Program-made: the position numbers and the translations under genes
Assembly (NCBI RefSeq): GCF_026151335.1
Contig: NZ_JAMQPP010000009.1
Strand: one strand, 5' to 3'
Origin: Leptospira_A soteropolitanensis
GTDB lineage: Bacteria > Spirochaetota > Leptospiria > Leptospirales > Leptospiraceae
Length of the DNA stretch: 64,000 nt
The notes under the pieces: generated by a model
The model's database searches: none
What the model was told of the DNA's origin: nothing
The model's input: only the letters and a program-made list of their open reading frames with translations
Shown: positions 45,750 to 54,029 of the stretch, in pieces
How positions within the stretch are numbered: the first letter of the stretch is position 1
Layout of the letters: each line of letters begins with the position of its first letter

Positions 45750-46059
45750 TTTGTAAAGATATTGATTCGTCGAGTTACGATTGATTCCCAAATTTCACGA
45801 CAACCTAAACTATAAAACATATTCATTTATGATCCCTTGGTGTTAAACGACCAATGGTACTATAGCACAACTCGTTCCGGGCCGTCTTTGGCGAGAGCTC
45901 GCAAATCCTTGCGCTCGGTCGTTCTCGCTTAACGGAAAAAATGCAAGGTGTCTTGCATTTTTCTCCTACTCGAACTCTATCGCAAAATCGTTCGAACCCC
46001 AATCTTTAGTATCTTATTAAACTTTTTATTCGTACCAAATTTCCCTATGAATTCGAATC
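45750..46059. other. Gene-free stretch with palindromic element C and a terminator-like hairpin
   Basis: No plausible coding frame. 45891-45930 holds nested stems: GCGAGA and TCTCGC outside, GAGC/GCTC and GCAA/TTGC inside. Immediately after it AAAATGCAAG (45938-45947) pairs with CTTGCATTTT (45952-45961), followed by T and a C-rich run, a plausible rho-independent terminator. An imperfect stem CCTTGGT/ACCAATGG lies at about 45835-45856. Confidence 0.6.
45938..45963 (+). terminator. Hairpin terminator candidate
   Basis: A 10-base-pair stem AAAATGCAAG / CTTGCATTTT with loop GTGT and a trailing T tract. It is about 190 bases after the end of the pseudogene, directly following palindromic element C. 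Confidence 0.6.
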
Positions 46060-46173
46060 TTTTTCAGCTAAGGGTTATGGGCGCCGAAAAGCATCCACGG
46101 ATGGATGCGGGCGGGAGCTCTGGCCACGGAGGGTCAGACGAACGCGAGGCACCCATAACCCTTAGCTGAAAAA
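46060..46173. repeat. Long inverted repeat element D (26-bp arms), MITE-like
   Basis: The left arm 46060-46085 (TTTTTCAGCTAAGGGTTATGGG then CGCC, read in two parts) pairs with the right arm 46148-46173 with a single mismatch. The 62-base interior is G/C-rich, with a second hairpin GCATCC (46091-46096) / GGATGC (46103-46108) and a weaker one near 46117-46137. No protein is encoded. The shape fits a miniature inverted-repeat element or structured RNA. It stands 31 bases from the end of the tRNA-His gene. Confidence 0.8.
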
Positions 46174-46203
46174 CTATATCGTTGAAGGGGAAATTTTTTA
46201 ATG

Positions 46204-46276
46204 GGTGGATGACGGGATTCGAACCCGCGACGACCGGTACCACAAACCGGGGCTCTACCGCTGAACTACATCCACC
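46204..46276 (-). tRNA. tRNA-His (anticodon GTG)
   Basis: Acceptor stem GTGGATG / CATCCAC with the extra 5' G paired to C73, typical of tRNA-His. D-loop TAGTTCAGCGGTAGAGC, anticodon loop with GTG between CCGGTTT and GTACCGG arms, and T-loop GGTTCGAATCC. CCA is not encoded. It is the last of a three-tRNA minus-strand cluster. Confidence 0.95.
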
Positions 46277-46293
46277 GTTTCTAGAACAATCAT

Positions 46294-46367
46294 CGACCCG
46301 AGAGGGATTCGAACCCCCGACCAACTGCTTAGAAGGCAGTTGCTCTATCCAGCTGAGCTACCGGGTC
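46294..46367 (-). tRNA. tRNA-Arg (anticodon TCT)
   Basis: Acceptor GACCCGG / TCGGGTC, discriminator G, D-arm GCTCAGCTGGATAGAGC, anticodon stem ACTGC/GCAGT with TCT in the loop, T-loop GGTTCGAATCC. It reads AGA and AGG codons. It is spaced 17 bases from tRNA-His. Confidence 0.95.
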
Positions 46368-46384
46368 AGATAGAACCAACTGAT

Positions 46385-46456
46385 TCGGGATGACAGGATT
46401 TGAACCTGCGACCCTCTGTACCCAAAACAGATGCGCTACCACTGCGCTACATCCCG
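46385..46456 (-). tRNA. tRNA-Pro (anticodon TGG)
   Basis: Acceptor CGGGATG / CATCCCG with discriminator A, D-arm GCGCAGTGGTAGCGC, anticodon stem TCTGT/ACAGA with loop TTTGGGT (anticodon TGG), T-loop GGTTCAAATCC. First gene of the Pro-Arg-His cluster, 17 bases before tRNA-Arg. Confidence 0.95.
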
Positions 46457-46515
46457 AGAAAGTCCTTGAAACACCAGTGTTTTTGGAAGAAGGACTGTGT
46501 CAACAAAAGGGAGAT

Positions 46516-47187
46516 TTATTTCTTCAGGTTCTTGAGTCTTTCGAGGAGAATGGGATGGTTTGGGTTCTTTTGTAGGGCTTTGCGATAGGCTTTCCAAGCT
46601 TCCTCTGGTTTTCCAATGGTTTGCAAGAAATACCCGAAGGAATCCAAATAGGCCGGATTGTTGGGATCGAGTTCCAATGCTTTTTTTAAAGACCGAATGG
46701 CTTCCGAACGTTCTTCCGTATTTAGCTTTTTTTTCAAAGCAAGCAGGTATCCAAGTGAGTTCAAACTGTTTTTGTAATCGGGAGTATGCTTTAGAATCCG
46801 TCTGTGAATTTCTATGGCCTCTTCCAAGCGATGTGTGTATTCATAAACATGGGCCAAAAAAGACAATAGTTTTGGATCATCCACAGCAACTTGCAATCTC
46901 TCTTTGATAATGGACTCGGCTGTTTCCCAATCCTTTAATTCCACAAGGGCAAATACTTTTAAGCGGTACACATTATCTAATTCAATGAATCCCGGATACT
47001 CGCTTAAGATTCGGTCCAAAACCTGAATCGATTTTTTAAAGTTTTTTGTCTGAAAACAACACAAAGCAAAATTATACAAAAGGATGGGATCTTCTGGATT
47101 TTGGAGTAAGGCCTGGTCCAAAAGATTCAGTGCCATAGCATAATTGCCTTTGTTCATATAACCGAGGTAATCTGTTTCTTCTGCCAT
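46516..47187 (-). CDS. TPR-repeat protein
   Basis: 223 residues made almost entirely of TPR helices, about five to six units, with the standard spacing (GNYAMALNLLDQALLQNPED, RLEEAIEIHRRILKHTPDYK, KPEEAWKAYRKALQKNPNHP). No signal peptide. It is a cytosolic scaffold of unknown partner. It begins 5 bases after the surE stop and is therefore in the sppA-YIP1-surE transcription unit. Confidence 0.85.
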   Translation of the reverse strand: MAEETDYLGYMNKGNYAMALNLLDQALLQNPEDPILLYNFALCCFQTKNFKKSIQVLDRILSEYPGFIELDNVYRLKVFALVELKDWETAESIIKERLQVAVDDPKLLSFLAHVYEYTHRLEEAIEIHRRILKHTPDYKNSLNSLGYLLALKKKLNTEERSEAIRSLKKALELDPNNPAYLDSFGYFLQTIGKPEEAWKAYRKALQKNPNHPILLERLKNLKK

Positions 47188-47192
47188 GAGTT

Positions 47193-47933
47193 CTATTTGG
47201 ATTGTAATTCCGCTAATCGTTTTTTTTCAGTGAGATCCAATTGGATGGGTGTAACAGGAAGTTTTCCTTGGTAATAGGCTTCAAAATCAGTGCCCGTTTC
47301 ATCATCATGCCCAAGCAAACTTCCATTTAATTGAAATTCGCTGACACCTTCTATGATTTGTTTTTTTTCATACTTTTCAGAGTAACGACGCCTGCCCAGA
47401 CGAGTGAATACAATTTCGTCTAACGAACCTGATCCAGAAATTTCGGGAGGAAAGTTTAGATTCCAAACTTCACCGGACTGGATTTGTGATTTGTATTTTG
47501 AAAGAAAAGATAAAACAAGTTCTGCTTCTTTCTCATAACCATCCTCTGGGTCAATCCGACCAGAACTCACAGCAAGAGAAGGAATCCCATGAAGAGCTCC
47601 ATGTTTTGCCGCACCAACAGTTCCGGAATAATGGACATCATAACCCATATTCACACCCCTGTTGATCCCAGAGATCACAAAGTCAATTTTCGGAAAGATC
47701 TCTGCATACAGTCCAATGTTCACACAATCGGCAGGAAAGCCGTCGGCAATATAATGGTTGTCATTGATTCGCTCCACACGCATCCCTTGGAACACGGTAA
47801 GCGCCATAGAAGTCACAGAACGTTCTTTCAATGGTGCAATGAGATAAGTTTGATAAGATTTTCCAAGAATACGTTCTAAAGCTTTAATTCCGGCGGAAGA
47901 AATTCCGTCGTCATTTGTGATCAGTAAATTCAA
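47193..47933 (-). CDS. surE: 5'/3'-nucleotidase SurE
   Basis: 246 residues starting at TTG 1 base after the previous stop. The metal site is LLITNDDGISSAGI (Asp-Asp), with SVTSMALTVF, the nucleotide motif VISGINRGVNMGYDVHYSGTVGAA and ASSGRIDPE-type loop. SurE hydrolyses nucleoside monophosphates and short polyphosphates, and is linked to stationary-phase survival. Size is standard. Confidence 0.95.
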   Translation of the reverse strand: MNLLITNDDGISSAGIKALERILGKSYQTYLIAPLKERSVTSMALTVFQGMRVERINDNHYIADGFPADCVNIGLYAEIFPKIDFVISGINRGVNMGYDVHYSGTVGAAKHGALHGIPSLAVSSGRIDPEDGYEKEAELVLSFLSKYKSQIQSGEVWNLNFPPEISGSGSLDEIVFTRLGRRRYSEKYEKKQIIEGVSEFQLNGSLLGHDDETGTDFEAYYQGKLPVTPIQLDLTEKKRLAELQSK

Positions 47934-47934
47934 A

Positions 47935-48543
47935 CTAAAAACCGCCTGAAATCGATTGGAGTATACTAGTTGCCGTATACAAATTCATAAGAAAAGGAAA
48001 TAGAATGGTAAGGCCAAGTGCATAAAACGAAAACCGAAGGGAATCACGGTTTCTTAGTTCATAGATGGACTTGAGCCCGCGAGAAACAACCAAACTGTAG
48101 AACAAAATAAAACTCAAAAGTAGAAAAAAGCCCGTTCCAAGTCCTGAAAGTCCCAAAGCATGAAATACAATACAAACAGGAGCAAATAACAAAAACAATA
48201 CGACTGAGTGTCTCGCAAAAAGAATCAAAAATAAAAGTTTTGGCGATCTTCCTTTTTTTTGTACATAATAATCTGCGACCAAAGCATAAAAAAAAGGGAA
48301 AAAACGAAACAAAAACAAATTGGCAATAAAACCAAAAAACAAAAACGAAATAGTCGAAATGGTGTATGGAGCAGAAAGAATACTCATACCAACTGACAAA
48401 GACAAGGCGGAAAGGATGGAAAACATCCAACTGGATACAGGACTTGCTGCAAATGGGATTTCCTGGACCTCCTCCGAATAACGAAGGGGATCCAAAAATA
48501 CCAATTCTAAAACATCAACTAAATCGAAGAAAAAATCTCTCAT
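47935..48543 (-). CDS. YIP1-like membrane protein
   Basis: 202 residues with about five membrane helices and an N-terminal cytosolic segment LVDVLELVFLDPLRYSEEV. The FLDPLRYSEE motif before the first helix parallels the family and its paralogue at 2243-2887. It overlaps sppA by 4 bases and is 1 base from surE, so it is part of one operon. Function unknown. Confidence 0.65.
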   Translation of the reverse strand: MRDFFFDLVDVLELVFLDPLRYSEEVQEIPFAASPVSSWMFSILSALSLSVGMSILSAPYTISTISFLFFGFIANLFLFRFFPFFYALVADYYVQKKGRSPKLLFLILFARHSVVLFLLFAPVCIVFHALGLSGLGTGFFLLLSFILFYSLVVSRGLKSIYELRNRDSLRFSFYALGLTILFPFLMNLYTATSILQSISGGF

Positions 48544-49505
48544 AACATTAATTTTCCGAGTGCTGTTGGTAAGATAACCAAAACTTGAGATTGAATGAGA
48601 GATCTGATTTTGGATACATGAGAGTTATCTCCAAAAAAGCTAACACCTATTGATTGTAAAAATCGATCGAAAGGAGAGACCTCTTGTTCAAAAAGTGGTA
48701 TGAGACCATCGTATTGACAAAGTTCAGAAAGTTTTTTATGAGCCTCTCTTCTTCCACCAATGTCATCTACAAGTTTGTTACGGAACGCATCTTCGCCGGA
48801 ATAAATTTTTCCTTCTGCTAATTCTTCGATGGACTTAACAGTTTTATTTCTTCCTTTGGCAACATCTTCCACAAACTTGCGATAGGTGTCTTGTAATTGT
48901 TTGCCGATCATATCATCTTCTTCGTTTGTGGAATCGCGAAATGGCGAATACATATCTTTGTATTTCCCAGCCTTATAAGTACGAACGCCCACTCCATAAC
49001 GATCTAAAAGACCTTTCACGTTAGGCGCAAAGGAAATGACACCAATGGAGCCCGTAATGGTTCCGTTTTGTGCAAAAATATAATCGGAAGCTGCGGCGAT
49101 ATAATACCCACCGGAGGCGGCCACATCCTTCATGCTCACCACAATCTTTTTGGTTTTTCGCAGATGAAGGAGTTCGTTGAAAATTTCTTGGGAAGCAGCA
49201 ACTGTTCCTCCCGGGGAATTGATCTCAACAAGGATTCCTTTGATATTTCCATCTTCTTCTAAATCACGTAATTGGCGCAAAACGGTTTCTGCCCCCGTAG
49301 AATCAAATGTGGATACCCCAGAATGGATCTCACCTACGATCGGTATGACGACAGCTCCAATTTCACTGGCTTGGAAAAGACCGCCGCCAGTCCCACTAGA
49401 GAAACGGGCAAGACTCGATCCAGATACCAAAATGGCAATTCCGAGAATTGTGGCAATGGTGGAGAACAAAAAGGAGAGAAAGAGAAGAAATTGGTTTCTT
49501 TCCAT
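48540..49505 (-). CDS. sppA: Signal peptide peptidase SppA
   Basis: About 321 residues from ATG 49505 (MERNQFLLFLSF), preceded by a GGGAG ribosome binding site; the frame is open to 49544. It has a single N-terminal membrane helix. The S49 protease fold shows INSPGGTVAASQEI, the catalytic Ser in MKDVAASGGYYIAAA, and the catalytic Lys in TYKAGKYKDMYSPFRD. It degrades cleaved signal peptides in the membrane. The short single-domain form is usual in non-enterobacteria. Confidence 0.93.
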   Translation of the reverse strand: MERNQFLLFLSFLFSTIATILGIAILVSGSSLARFSSGTGGGLFQASEIGAVVIPIVGEIHSGVSTFDSTGAETVLRQLRDLEEDGNIKGILVEINSPGGTVAASQEIFNELLHLRKTKKIVVSMKDVAASGGYYIAAASDYIFAQNGTITGSIGVISFAPNVKGLLDRYGVGVRTYKAGKYKDMYSPFRDSTNEEDDMIGKQLQDTYRKFVEDVAKGRNKTVKSIEELAEGKIYSGEDAFRNKLVDDIGGRREAHKKLSELCQYDGLIPLFEQEVSPFDRFLQSIGVSFFGDNSHVSKIRSLIQSQVLVILPTALGKLML

Positions 49506-49678
49506 AAACTCCCACAAGCAAAACCTTACAAAAACCCGAGTCAACTTTAATAATTCTTTACTTTTTTTAGAAAAAGTTTATTTTCCTTGTACGGGCTAAC
49601 CGAAAATTAGACAGGTAGTCATAGGATATATGTCCAGGCACCGCCGAGACATAAGGCCTTTACCAAGGAAGGTAGGAC

Positions 49679-50194
49679 ATGGATGTTCGTCTCAATCGTC
49701 TCCTCAACTCAGCCGAAAAACTAATCCAGGACAAAAAGGACACAAAAGATGTCTCTGGAAAGTCAGGAACTCCTGTACAAAAGTCAGATGAAAAATCCGA
49801 CTTTGTTGTCAGCCTTCCTGTTCAGTATCACAATATCCAATCGCGACTCACGGAATTGCAAAAACAACTTTCCAGGGAACAATCTCGGATTGGCCTTTTG
49901 GAAGATAACACCCAAAAAGAAGATAAACTGAAAGAACTCCTTTTTGAAGGAGAACCACTGTTCCCAGAGTTAGGTGAAGGGGAAGTAACCAAACCAGAGA
50001 TTTTAGAAACCAGCAAAGGGAATATTTCCAGCCTGCTTGCAGAACTAAAGAAAAAGGAAGTAGAGAGCGAAAATATCTTTTCTCTTGGTATGATGTTAAA
50101 CCCAGAAGAGTTCAAAGGTAAAATCGGAACTTTGTCTGCTTCTTCTATGAAACCAATTTCTGAAACAATGGTGAAACGACTTCTCGGCAATTAA
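49679..50194 (+). CDS. Hypothetical coiled-coil protein
   Basis: 171 residues, hydrophilic, no signal peptide. A coiled coil covers about residues 50-80 (IQSRLTELQKQLSREQSRIG), followed by an acidic linker (EGEPLFPELGEGE) and a C-terminal conserved-looking motif SLGMMLNPEEFKGKIG. A strong ribosome binding site (aaggaaggtagg) precedes the ATG. I do not recognise the family. Its stop abuts the permease start. Confidence 0.7.
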   Translation: MDVRLNRLLNSAEKLIQDKKDTKDVSGKSGTPVQKSDEKSDFVVSLPVQYHNIQSRLTELQKQLSREQSRIGLLEDNTQKEDKLKELLFEGEPLFPELGEGEVTKPEILETSKGNISSLLAELKKKEVESENIFSLGMMLNPEEFKGKIGTLSASSMKPISETMVKRLLGN

Positions 50195-51565
50195 TTGGAA
50201 TTAAAACGTAGCCTCAATACTTTTGATTCCATTTCTGTTCTCTTCTCCTCTATGGTGGGGTCGGGAATTTTTTTCACTTCCGGGTATTTGATCAAAGAAA
50301 CCGGAAATCTTTGGATTGTCCTATTCTGTTGGATTGTTGGCGGAATTTTAGCTCTCTCTGGTTCCATCACCTATGCTTATGCAGCTCGCCTCCTCCCTTT
50401 TGCTGGAGGAGATTATGTTTATCTAAGAGTTGCTTACTCTCCAGCCATTGCTTTTATGAGTGGCTGGTCATCCCTACTCACTAATTTCTCTGCTTGTGTT
50501 TCTGTACTTGCCCTCGCCTTCGGAAAGTATGTTCAAATTTTATTTCCAGAACTTCCTGTTTGGGAATCTCCCACATATACTTTGTTAGGTTTGGATTTAC
50601 AGATTAGTTCCATTACCTTCATTGGTGTTTTACCAATTTTATTTTTTAGTACGCTCAACTACTTTGGAATTAAGTCGGCAGTGCGTGTACAAAATGTTTT
50701 TGCTGTCTTAAAAATTACAGGCCTGCTTCTATTTTTAGCACTCGGATTTTCGATTGGAAACACCAATTGGTCTTATTTAATCCATTCCCCTATCCCTAAC
50801 CTAACGGAACTTTCTTTTTATTCCAAAGTTTTGATTGGGATTGTTCCGGTGTCTTTTTCTTATTTGGGATGGAATATGATTACCTACATTGCAGAAGAGG
50901 TAAAAAATCCAGAAAAAACGATTGTTCGTTCTGCCATTACCGCCTGTTTTCTTGTCGCAGGACTGTATTTTGTTATCAATTTGCTTTTCGTAATTTCTGC
51001 CCCTATTGAAGAATTAAGCGGCCAAGATGGGATTGGTGCCATCGCCTTTCAGAAGTTATTTGGTGTAAACTATTCAATTTTAACGACAAGTTTTATTGCT
51101 TGGGTGATTTTGGGTTCCATGTCAGCAATACTTATCGGAGGAAGCCGTGTTTACTTTGCGATGGCAAGAGATGGAGTTTTCCTTCCTTCTTTTTCTAAGA
51201 TCCATCCTAAATGGCATAGTCCTTATGTTTCGATTTTTTTTCAGGCCTTTGTGGCGATTCTTTTTTTGTTTGTTAAAGAAATCGAAGCTCTGCTTTATAT
51301 GATCACTTGTTCGATATTAATTCTTTCGTGCCTCACAGCAGCAACACCCTTTCGGTTCGAAAAGATGGGATTAAAATCGGATTATAAAATTCCTTTTTAT
51401 CCTTTGCCCATTTTCCTTTATATTTTGGCAAATATTGCCGTGATGACAATCCTCTTTATTGAAAAACCAGTGACTGCAGGTTGGGGACTAATGATCACTC
51501 TCATAGCCCTTCCTGTGTATTATGGATTTCGATTAGATAAAAAACTGGTAAAAGTTAAGAAGTAA
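50195..51565 (+). CDS. APC-family amino acid permease
   Basis: 456 residues, about 12 membrane helices. TTG start directly after the previous stop, giving ELKRSLNTFDSISVLFSSMV; the helix-1 signature SSMVGSGIFFTSGYL is typical for APC transporters. The helix-6 region SYLGWNMITYIAEEVKNPEK and the helix-8 GGSRVYFAMARDG are further family landmarks. Substrate unknown, amino acid uptake likely. Confidence 0.9.
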   Translation: MELKRSLNTFDSISVLFSSMVGSGIFFTSGYLIKETGNLWIVLFCWIVGGILALSGSITYAYAARLLPFAGGDYVYLRVAYSPAIAFMSGWSSLLTNFSACVSVLALAFGKYVQILFPELPVWESPTYTLLGLDLQISSITFIGVLPILFFSTLNYFGIKSAVRVQNVFAVLKITGLLLFLALGFSIGNTNWSYLIHSPIPNLTELSFYSKVLIGIVPVSFSYLGWNMITYIAEEVKNPEKTIVRSAITACFLVAGLYFVINLLFVISAPIEELSGQDGIGAIAFQKLFGVNYSILTTSFIAWVILGSMSAILIGGSRVYFAMARDGVFLPSFSKIHPKWHSPYVSIFFQAFVAILFLFVKEIEALLYMITCSILILSCLTAATPFRFEKMGLKSDYKIPFYPLPIFLYILANIAVMTILFIEKPVTAGWGLMITLIALPVYYGFRLDKKLVKVKK

Positions 51566-51580
51566 CAAAAATCCAACTAT

Positions 51581-53053
51581 CTAAGAAATTGCCATAAACG
51601 TTTTGCCTATGGTAGGCATCACATCATCTTTGGCAAGCACCCAAACTACATCCCCACCTTTTACCTGTGTGTTACCGGAAGGAATTAAAAATTGTTCCCC
51701 CCTGGCAATGAGTAGAATGTGCGATTGTTCTGGAAGTTTAATCTCGAACAATGCTTTATCCACCACACTGGAGTTATATGGCACAATCAACTCCTGTAAG
51801 GTCATTCCCGGAAACTCAATGTTATCAAAGTCTGTTGGATGATAAATTTTGCGATCAGGATTGACCTTTAAAATTCCGAGCCACTGCGCCACTTTCGGGA
51901 TGAGGGAACCCTGGATCAGAAGTGAAACAAGGACTACAAAAAAGACAATATGGAAAAGTAAATCACCCCAAACGAGACCTTGAGCAATAGGAAACGTTGC
52001 AAGGATGATCGGTGAGGCACCACGTAATCCAACCCAAGAAATAAATAACTTTTCTTTGACAGGTAACTTAACTCGTAGAAGCGAAATAAACACAGCCACT
52101 GGTCTTGCAAAAAGAATGAGTAATACCCCAATGAGAAGTCCCGGTACCCAAATATTGGCCATACGTGAAGGAAAAACAAGAAGACCAAAACAAAGGAACA
52201 TACCGATTTGCAAAATCCAAACATAACCATTCAAGAATCGAAAGATGGATTTTTTATGAATGAATTTGTTTCGGCCAACAATAATCCCGGCAATGTATAC
52301 AGCTAAAAATCCATTCCCTTGGAACACTGTTGTAACTGCATAAATAAAAGGAACTGAGGCAGTAATAAAAACTAGATACAGACCATCATATCCCAGTTTG
52401 ACGGAGTTCATTAGATAAAGAATGAGGATCCCCAGACTATATCCCATCATTGATCCAACAAGAACTTGCATCACAAAAAAACGAAAAAATTGGAAACCAT
52501 TGAAACTCGCATCTGCAGTGATGAGATTCATAAAGATGGTTGTTAAAAGTACACCTACTGCATCGTTGGAACCTGATTCGAATTCAATGATCTTCTTTAA
52601 ATGGATTGGTAAATCAGAAGAACCTGTTTTAAAGATATTAAATACCGAGGCCGCATCCGTTGCGCTCACGATGGAACCAAGTAAAAACGATTCCATAAAT
52701 CCAAGAACAGGAAATAAAAAGTGGATGAGAACCCCTAAAATCAGTGCAGTAAGAATGGTTCCCACAATCGACAACCGAATACCGACAGATAAAAAGTTTT
52801 TTAAACTATCCCACTCACTTTCTAGTCCTCCCAAAAACAGAATATAAATAAGGGCAAAAATACCAATCGATTGCGCAAGGCCATAATCACTAAAATCAAT
52901 TTGGCCAGGACCATCGGAACCAGCTAACATACCGAAGGTTAAAAAAATAAGTAAAATTGGAAATCCAAAACGAAAGAATAACTTACTCGATAATATAGAA
53001 AATAAGATAAGAGTAGAGATAACAAGGGCTTGTAAGGTAAAACTGTCTATCAT
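51581..53053 (-). CDS. CPA1 cation/proton antiporter with TrkA-C domain (NhaP2-like)
   Basis: 490 residues, about 12 to 13 helices with the transport-core motif FESGSNDAVGVLLTTIF (Asn-Asp). The C-terminal 90 residues form a TrkA-C/RCK-C domain (LQELIVPYNSSVVDKALFEI, GDVVWVLAKDDVM). This is the architecture of NhaP2/CvrA K+ or Na+/H+ antiporters, used for ion and pH homeostasis. Converges with the permease gene 15 bases away. Confidence 0.9.
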   Translation of the reverse strand: MIDSFTLQALVISTLILFSILSSKLFFRFGFPILLIFLTFGMLAGSDGPGQIDFSDYGLAQSIGIFALIYILFLGGLESEWDSLKNFLSVGIRLSIVGTILTALILGVLIHFLFPVLGFMESFLLGSIVSATDAASVFNIFKTGSSDLPIHLKKIIEFESGSNDAVGVLLTTIFMNLITADASFNGFQFFRFFVMQVLVGSMMGYSLGILILYLMNSVKLGYDGLYLVFITASVPFIYAVTTVFQGNGFLAVYIAGIIVGRNKFIHKKSIFRFLNGYVWILQIGMFLCFGLLVFPSRMANIWVPGLLIGVLLILFARPVAVFISLLRVKLPVKEKLFISWVGLRGASPIILATFPIAQGLVWGDLLFHIVFFVVLVSLLIQGSLIPKVAQWLGILKVNPDRKIYHPTDFDNIEFPGMTLQELIVPYNSSVVDKALFEIKLPEQSHILLIARGEQFLIPSGNTQVKGGDVVWVLAKDDVMPTIGKTFMAIS

Positions 53054-53080
53054 GTTTATTCCTTAGACGATCCGAAGGGA

Positions 53081-53476
53081 CTATCGATTTGAAGAAAGTA
53101 TCTCCAAAGCCTTTGCCTTAAGAATGGGATGCACAACAAAATCATCTGGATTTAGCGGCGAAGAGGTTTTAGTTTCAGTGGATTCCACCTGATTTGCAGG
53201 TGTCGGGAGTTTCCATTTATCACGACCGAGCCAAACGGAAAGACCATAAATCATTCGTTGGAAAATTTCGTCCACCTTGTCCTGCCTGCCTGCCTTTTTA
53301 TAATATCCAAAGGCCAACATAGGAAGTTTCCGATCGTACATAAAATGATCACCCAAACGAATGAGACCATCCTTGTAATCCGTTTTCAGGAAGAGTTCAC
53401 GTGCTTTACGTATATCGCCTGCGTTGAAAGCGGTATTGGCTTCGCGAATCAGAGCTGCTCTTTCCTTGGAGTCCAT
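53081..53476 (-). CDS. Hypothetical helical protein
   Basis: 131 residues, no signal peptide, one TPR-like unit (ALIREANTAFNAGDIRKARE and LFLKTDYKDGLIRLGDHFMY). The C-terminal tail is polar with 'HPILKAKALEILSS'. It resembles other short TPR-type leptospiral proteins, but no family is assigned. It is 27 bases upstream of the antiporter gene and may be co-transcribed. Confidence 0.7.
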   Translation of the reverse strand: MDSKERAALIREANTAFNAGDIRKARELFLKTDYKDGLIRLGDHFMYDRKLPMLAFGYYKKAGRQDKVDEIFQRMIYGLSVWLGRDKWKLPTPANQVESTETKTSSPLNPDDFVVHPILKAKALEILSSNR

Positions 53477-53555
53477 ACAAAGAGTATCGAACCAAATTCC
53501 GAAATTGACAACTTAAAAAATGTCAAAAAGAATGCAAATACCAGGAGAGAATATT

Positions 53556-54029
53556 ATGTTGGAAGTAGGGAAAAAAGCCCCCAATTTTACCAGTGTCAAC
53601 CAAAACGGCGAAAAAGTAAAACTCGCAGACCTAACAGGAAAAAATGGAGTAGTTGTTTATTTTTATCCGAGGGATATGACTCCAGGATGTACAACAGAAG
53701 CTTGTGACTTCCGAGATAATTTTTCAAGGCTCAAAAAATTTGGATTTAATGTCGTGGGAATCTCCAAAGACAATCCGAAATCGCATACCAAATTCATTGA
53801 AAAACAAGAACTCAATTTTGATCTAATCTCTGATGAATCAGGCGAAATTTGTGAAGCTTACGGTGTCTGGAGAGAAAAAGTTTTTATGGGGAGAAAGGGA
53901 ATGGGTATTGTTAGATCGACCTTTCTTTTAGATAACTCTCTCAAAATCAAAAAAATCTATGACAGCGTGAAGGTAAAAGGACACGTTGAAGAAATCATCA
54001 AAGACATTCAGGAAATCCAAGGGAAATGA
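53556..54029 (+). CDS. Thioredoxin-dependent peroxiredoxin, Bcp/PrxQ type
   Basis: 157 residues from ATG 53556, which has a GGAGAG ribosome binding site; the frame is open to 53520. Peroxidatic Cys45 and resolving Cys50 lie in YPRDMTPGCTTEACDFRDNF, the alpha-helix-2 resolving arrangement of Bcp/PrxQ enzymes, reducing hydroperoxides with thioredoxin. The stop overlaps the aminopeptidase start by 4 bases (ATGA). Confidence 0.94.
   Translation: MLEVGKKAPNFTSVNQNGEKVKLADLTGKNGVVVYFYPRDMTPGCTTEACDFRDNFSRLKKFGFNVVGISKDNPKSHTKFIEKQELNFDLISDESGEICEAYGVWREKVFMGRKGMGIVRSTFLLDNSLKIKKIYDSVKVKGHVEEIIKDIQEIQGK

Noticed and set aside
42252..46173. Integron with attC sites
   Set aside because: Only the 42900-42932 pair fits both core-site heptamers in the right order, and it is far too short for attC. 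The other palindromes do not carry RYYYAAC and GTTRRRY in order, and the recombinase lacks an evident IntI-specific insertion. Kept only as a loose analogy.
46064..46588. Several short frames over element D and the three tRNA genes
   Set aside because: They read through tRNA cloverleafs and an inverted repeat, and have no ribosome binding sites.
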